Below are positions 60,836-64,000 of a stretch of 64,000 bases of DNA, piece after piece. The notes below the pieces were generated by a model, which did no database searches, was not told the origin of the DNA, and worked only from the letters and a program-made list of their open reading frames with translations. Source of the stretch: Paraplanobispora takensis (GTDB lineage Bacteria > Actinomycetota > Actinomycetes > Streptosporangiales > Streptosporangiaceae); the NCBI RefSeq assembly GCF_016863195.1, contig NZ_BOOK01000022.1, positions 1-64,000 of the forward strand. Reading direction: 5' to 3'. A program made the position numbers and the translations under genes. Position 1 is the first letter of the stretch. Every line of letters begins with the position of its first letter.

Positions 60836-61690
60836 TCATTCCTGGCCGAAACGGGCGGTGACGAAACGATCTCTTCGGGTGAGGTCCTGACGGCTGCGCA
60901 CGTCACGCCAGCCGTTGTCCTCGGAGAAGATCAGATAGACCGGGGTGCCCTGCTCGTCGGCGTGTTCCACGGCGACGAAGCCGCCGGGCCGCAGCAGCCG
61001 CCTGGCGGTCCGCTCGACCGCCCTGACCTCGTCGAGGCCGTCGCTGCCCGAGCCGTACAGCGCGCGGCGAGGATCGTAGTCGCGCACCTCGGGGTCGCGC
61101 GGGACCGCGCCGGGCGGGATGTAGGGCGGGTTGGAGATGACCAGGTCCACCCGGCCGTCGAGTTCGGGCAGGGCGTCGGCGAGGTCCTCCGGATGCAGGT
61201 GCACCCGGCCCTGGCCCTGCTCCAGGATGTTGCGCTTGGCCCACCGGTAGGCGTCGGGGTCGACCTCCACCGCGTGCACCGTGGCCAGCGCGACCTCCTG
61301 GGCGATGGACAGCGCGATCGCCCCGGAGCCGGTGCCCAGGTCCACGACCACCGGCGAGGCCACGTCCATCTCCCGCAGCCGGTCGATGGCCCATCCCGCC
61401 ACGACCTCGGTCTCCGGGCGCGGGATGAAGACGCCCGGCCCGACCTCCAGGGACAGGTAGCGGAAGTAGGCGCGCCCGGTGATGTGCTGCAGCGGCTCAC
61501 GGGCCTCACGGCGCGCGACGCCCTCCCAGAAGAGCGCGTCGAAGTCCGCGTCCGCCACGGTGTGCAGCTCGCTGCGCCGTACGCCGTGGACGCAGGCGGC
61601 GATCTCCTCGGCGTCGGTGCGCGGCGAGGGCACACCGGCCTCGGCGAGCCTGGCGGTGGCGAGGGCGATCTCGTCCAGCAGAAGGGTCAT
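60836..61690 (-). CDS. prmC: PrmC, release factor N5-glutamine methyltransferase
   Basis: 284 residues. An N-terminal helical domain binds the release factor; the SAM-binding motif is VVDLGTGSGAI (about 116-125), and the catalytic NPPY is at 187-190 in ISNPPYIPPG. It methylates the Gln of the GGQ motif of RF1 encoded 22 bases upstream. ATG 61690 (MTLLLDEIALATARL) fits the family. Order prfA-prmC-tsaC is the classic arrangement. Confidence 0.95.
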   Translation of the reverse strand: MTLLLDEIALATARLAEAGVPSPRTDAEEIAACVHGVRRSELHTVADADFDALFWEGVARREAREPLQHITGRAYFRYLSLEVGPGVFIPRPETEVVAGWAIDRLREMDVASPVVVDLGTGSGAIALSIAQEVALATVHAVEVDPDAYRWAKRNILEQGQGRVHLHPEDLADALPELDGRVDLVISNPPYIPPGAVPRDPEVRDYDPRRALYGSGSDGLDEVRAVERTARRLLRPGGFVAVEHADEQGTPVYLIFSEDNGWRDVRSRQDLTRRDRFVTARFGQE

Positions 61691-61712
61691 GGGCGCGTTC
61701 TGTGCGTTGGCC

Positions 61713-62765
61713 TTAGGAGTGGGCTGCGAGCTTCTCCGCCATCTCGGCGTCGAGCAGGGACTGGATGACGGACGTCAGGTCGCCGTCCAGCACCTGGTCG
61801 AGGTTGTAGGCCTTGAAACCGGTGCGGTGGTCGGAGATGCGGTTCTCGGGGAAGTTGTAGGTGCGGATGCGCTCGGAGCGGTCGACCGTGCGGATCTGGG
61901 ACTTGCGCTCGGCCATCGCCGCGGCGTTGGCCTCCTCCTCGGCGAGGGCCTGCAGGCGCGCCCGCAGGATGCGCAGGGCCGACTCCTTGTTCTGGAGCTG
62001 GCTCTTCTCGTTCTGGCAGGAGACGACCACGCCGGTCGGCAGGTGCGTGATGCGCACGGCCGAGTCGGTGGTGTTGACGCTCTGGCCGCCGGGGCCGCTG
62101 GAGCGGTAGACGTCGATGCGCAGGTCGTTGGGGTCGATCTGGACGTCGACCTCCTCGGCCTCGGGATAGACCAGGACGCCGGCCGCGCTGGTGTGGATGC
62201 GGCCCTGCGACTCGGTGACCGGCACGCGCTGCACGCGGTGCACGCCGCCCTCGAACTTCAGCTTCGACCAGACGCCGTCGTCGCCCCTGGCCTTCACCGC
62301 GACCGTGACGTCCTTGTATCCGCCGAGGTCGGAGTGGGTCACGTCGATGATCTCGGTCTTCCAGCCCACCCGCTCGGCGTAGCGCAGGTACATCCGCAGC
62401 AGGTCGCCGGCGAACAGCGCCGACTCCTCGCCGCCCTCGCCCGCCTTGATCTCCATGATGATGTCCTTGTCATCGTTGGGATCACGCGGGATGAGCAGGT
62501 GCCTGAGCTTGTCCTCCAGCTCGGGGATCCGCGCCTCGAGCTCCTTGGCCTCCTCGGCGAAGGCCTCGTCCTCCGGGGCCAGCTCCTTGGCGGTGCCCAG
62601 GTCGTTCTGGACGCCCTCGAGCTCGCGGTAGGTGGTGATGATCGGGGTCAGTTCGGCATAACGCCGGCCGAAGGTGCGCGCCTGCGTCGGGTTGGCGTGC
62701 ACGGTGGGGTCGGCGAGCTTGAGTTCCAGCTCGGCGTACTCACTGAGCAGCTCGTCGAGATTCAC
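61713..62765 (-). CDS. prfA: Peptide chain release factor 1
   Basis: 350 residues. Domain 2 carries the codon-recognising PVT at 182-184 (RVPVTESQG), the RF1-type PxT motif. The GGQ motif is at 226-228 in [15 protein letters not shown], followed by [18 protein letters not shown]. It ends translation at UAA and UAG. Start ATG 62765; rpmE is 111 bases upstream and prmC follows closely. Confidence 0.97.
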   Translation of the reverse strand: MNLDELLSEYAELELKLADPTVHANPTQARTFGRRYAELTPIITTYRELEGVQNDLGTAKELAPEDEAFAEEAKELEARIPELEDKLRHLLIPRDPNDDKDIIMEIKAGEGGEESALFAGDLLRMYLRYAERVGWKTEIIDVTHSDLGGYKDVTVAVKARGDDGVWSKLKFEGGVHRVQRVPVTESQGRIHTSAAGVLVYPEAEEVDVQIDPNDLRIDVYRSSGPGGQSVNTTDSAVRITHLPTGVVVSCQNEKSQLQNKESALRILRARLQALAEEEANAAAMAERKSQIRTVDRSERIRTYNFPENRISDHRTGFKAYNLDQVLDGDLTSVIQSLLDAEMAEKLAAHS

Positions 62766-62876
62766 CGCACGTCCTCTTCCTTGAAAAGCCCTTGTCAGCC
62801 TGCCTCATCACCACGAACGCCGACCCGGGCGCCCCCCGCCGGGGGGGACGCTTCCGAGCCGGCGTCGGGACGAGGG

Positions 62877-63095
62877 CTACTGGCCCGCGGGCTTCTTGCC
62901 GAAGCGCTTCTCGAAGCGCGCCACCCGGCCGCCGGTGTCCAGGATCTTCTGCTTGCCCGTGTAGAACGGGTGGCAGGCGGAGCACACGTCGGCGTGGATC
63001 GAGCCGCTCTTGGCGGTGCTGCGGGTGGTGAAGGTGTTACCGCACGTGCAGGTCACCTGCGTGGTGACGTACTCGGGGTGAATCTCGGGCTTCAT
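62877..63095 (-). CDS. rpmE: 50S ribosomal protein L31, zinc-binding form
   Basis: 72 residues from ATG 63095 ([16 protein letters not shown]), with GAGAGG 9 bases before. Cysteines in TCTCGNTF and DVCSACHPF mark the zinc-containing C+ type of RpmE, normally replaced by a zinc-free paralogue under Zur control. No Zur box was identified. The conserved tail is [20 protein letters not shown]. Confidence 0.95.
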   Translation of the reverse strand: MKPEIHPEYVTTQVTCTCGNTFTTRSTAKSGSIHADVCSACHPFYTGKQKILDTGGRVARFEKRFGKKPAGQ

Positions 63096-63366
63096 GGCTC
63101 TTGTCCTCTCCAATGCGCGGTCGCCGGGTCGCCACTGTCTTCTCGCCTGATACGGCTTGCGCGCTGAGGCACACCGAGGTGCGCGCGGGCGGGAACCGGA
63201 ACCGCTGCGGTTCGGCTACCAGTGTGCCAGATGCTCCAACCACTCCAGGCCATCAGGCATTCCCCGAGGCGATCGCCGGAGTCTATGGACGCGTCACCCC
63301 CGTCCCACTAGGCTCCGGTGCCCAAACCGTCACTTTTCCCACTTTTCACCTAAATAAGGGGAGCGA

Positions 63367-64000
63367 ATGAAGAAGGGAATGCGGCTGCTTCTCGCGGCCG
63401 CAACGGGGGCTGCCGTCTTCACCAGCAGCACGGCGACAGCGCTCGCCGCCGGCTCCGCGACCACCGCGATGGCCTGCGAGCTGTCCGCCGACGTCACCGC
63501 GCTGACCATCAGCGACGCCTACGTCCCGCTCAAGGACGACGCCACGGCGACCTTCGAGGCGACCATCAAGAACCCGTACAAGCTCGTCGAGGGCACCGGC
63601 GACCTCGCGGGCAAGAAAGTCCTGCAGAAGGACGTGACCGCCGTCAAGGCGGACTTCCAGCGCGTCGGCGAGACCTCCTGGAACGACGCCACGATCGAGC
63701 AGGTCCCGGCCCCGGCCGCCGGCGCCCAGACCGCGGCCCCGGCCGACGTCAAGGTCAAGGGCAGCTTCAAGATCAACAAGGACAACAAGGACGGCAAGTG
63801 GTCCGTCCGCGTCCTGGTCACCAGGGACGGCGCCACCAAGGAGGCCTGCAAGGAGGTGACCGTCGACCCGAAGGTCAAGTTCGTCTCGGCCGCGGTCACC
63901 GACCCCGTCGTCATCACCACCGCCGGTGACACCGAGGTCCAGGTCCGCGCCAGCGTCGTCGGCGCGGACTCGGTCAAGGGCAAGCTGTACGCCACCGACG
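63367..64000 (+). CDS. Secreted protein, C-terminus outside window
   Basis: The gene starts at ATG 63367 with AAGGGGAG 4 bases before it and is open to the window end (211 codons visible). A signal peptide (MKKGMRLLLAAATGAAVFTS, cleavage after about residue 28, ALAAG) is followed by tandem beta-sandwich-like modules (ADVTALTISDAYVPLKDDAT, VKVKGSFKINKDNKDGKWSV). Two cysteines, in MACELSAD and KEACKEV, could pair. It resembles calcium-binding or immunoglobulin-like surface proteins common in Streptosporangiaceae; no enzyme motif is seen. It is divergent from rpmE across 271 bases. Confidence 0.75.
   Translation, partial: MKKGMRLLLAAATGAAVFTSSTATALAAGSATTAMACELSADVTALTISDAYVPLKDDATATFEATIKNPYKLVEGTGDLAGKKVLQKDVTAVKADFQRVGETSWNDATIEQVPAPAAGAQTAAPADVKVKGSFKINKDNKDGKWSVRVLVTRDGATKEACKEVTVDPKVKFVSAAVTDPVVITTAGDTEVQVRASVVGADSVKGKLYATD

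Overview
The window is high-GC DNA with actinobacterial codon use. It reads as chromosomal core of a filamentous actinomycete, most likely Streptosporangiaceae (Streptosporangium, Nonomuraea or a close relative). This is inferred from gene content and order: rpmE-prfA-prmC-tsaC-glyA-wecA-atpIBEFHAGDC-DUF2550 with a nearby PduO-type cobalamin adenosyltransferase, then meaB-thiolase-epimerase-Scy/FilP-like coiled-coil protein, a CoA mutase and a CnoX-like protein, as on Streptomyces chromosomes. NucS and DUF3039 also point to Actinobacteria. I see no rRNA, tRNA, CRISPR array, insertion sequence or prophage.

Layout. 1-9.9 kb: a truncated coiled-coil protein, a small membrane protein, a DEAH helicase, two MFS exporters, a secreted M43 metalloprotease, DUF3039, and a TetR regulator divergent from the second exporter with a perfect palindrome between them. 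9.9-22.4 kb: malic enzyme, a cytidylate-kinase-like protein, a cysteine-less CnoX-like protein, an isobutyryl-CoA-mutase-type large subunit with a MarR gene and a 24-bp palindrome in front of it, a membrane protein, DUF4230, MeaB, thiolase, methylmalonyl-CoA epimerase and a hendecad-repeat cytoskeletal-type protein. 22.4-28.3 kb: small accessory enzymes, including an SgcJ/EcaC-type gene behind a MerR/SoxR-type promoter, two alpha/beta hydrolases, an SDR and a duplicated 3-hydroxyacyl-CoA dehydrogenase. 28.5-42.6 kb: a NatAB-like ABC operon with its own regulator, NucS, and two ABC-exporter plus two-component modules of the same gene order pointing toward each other around an aldehyde dehydrogenase/TetR pair. 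42.7-46.6 kb: a tricorn-type protease and the cobalamin adenosyltransferase. 46.6-63.1 kb: DUF2550, the complete ATP synthase operon, wecA, glyA, two proline-rich proteins, tsaC, prmC, prfA and rpmE, all leftward. The window ends inside a secreted protein.

How the genes fit together. Adenosyltransferase, MeaB, epimerase, thiolase, 3-hydroxyacyl-CoA dehydrogenase and the B12-dependent mutase cover coenzyme-B12 supply and short-chain acyl-CoA interconversion. Malic enzyme links this to the TCA cycle. The rpmE-to-atpC block is translation termination, one-carbon metabolism, envelope glycan initiation and energy generation.

No single new system stands out with certainty. The best leads are a palindromic operator in front of the mutase, a MerR/SoxR-type promoter, a 24-codon ORF coupled at both ends inside an ABC operon, an extra ORF coupled at both ends between atpI and atpB, an atpD/atpC intercistronic hairpin, large nested inverted repeats, and the mirrored ABC/two-component modules.
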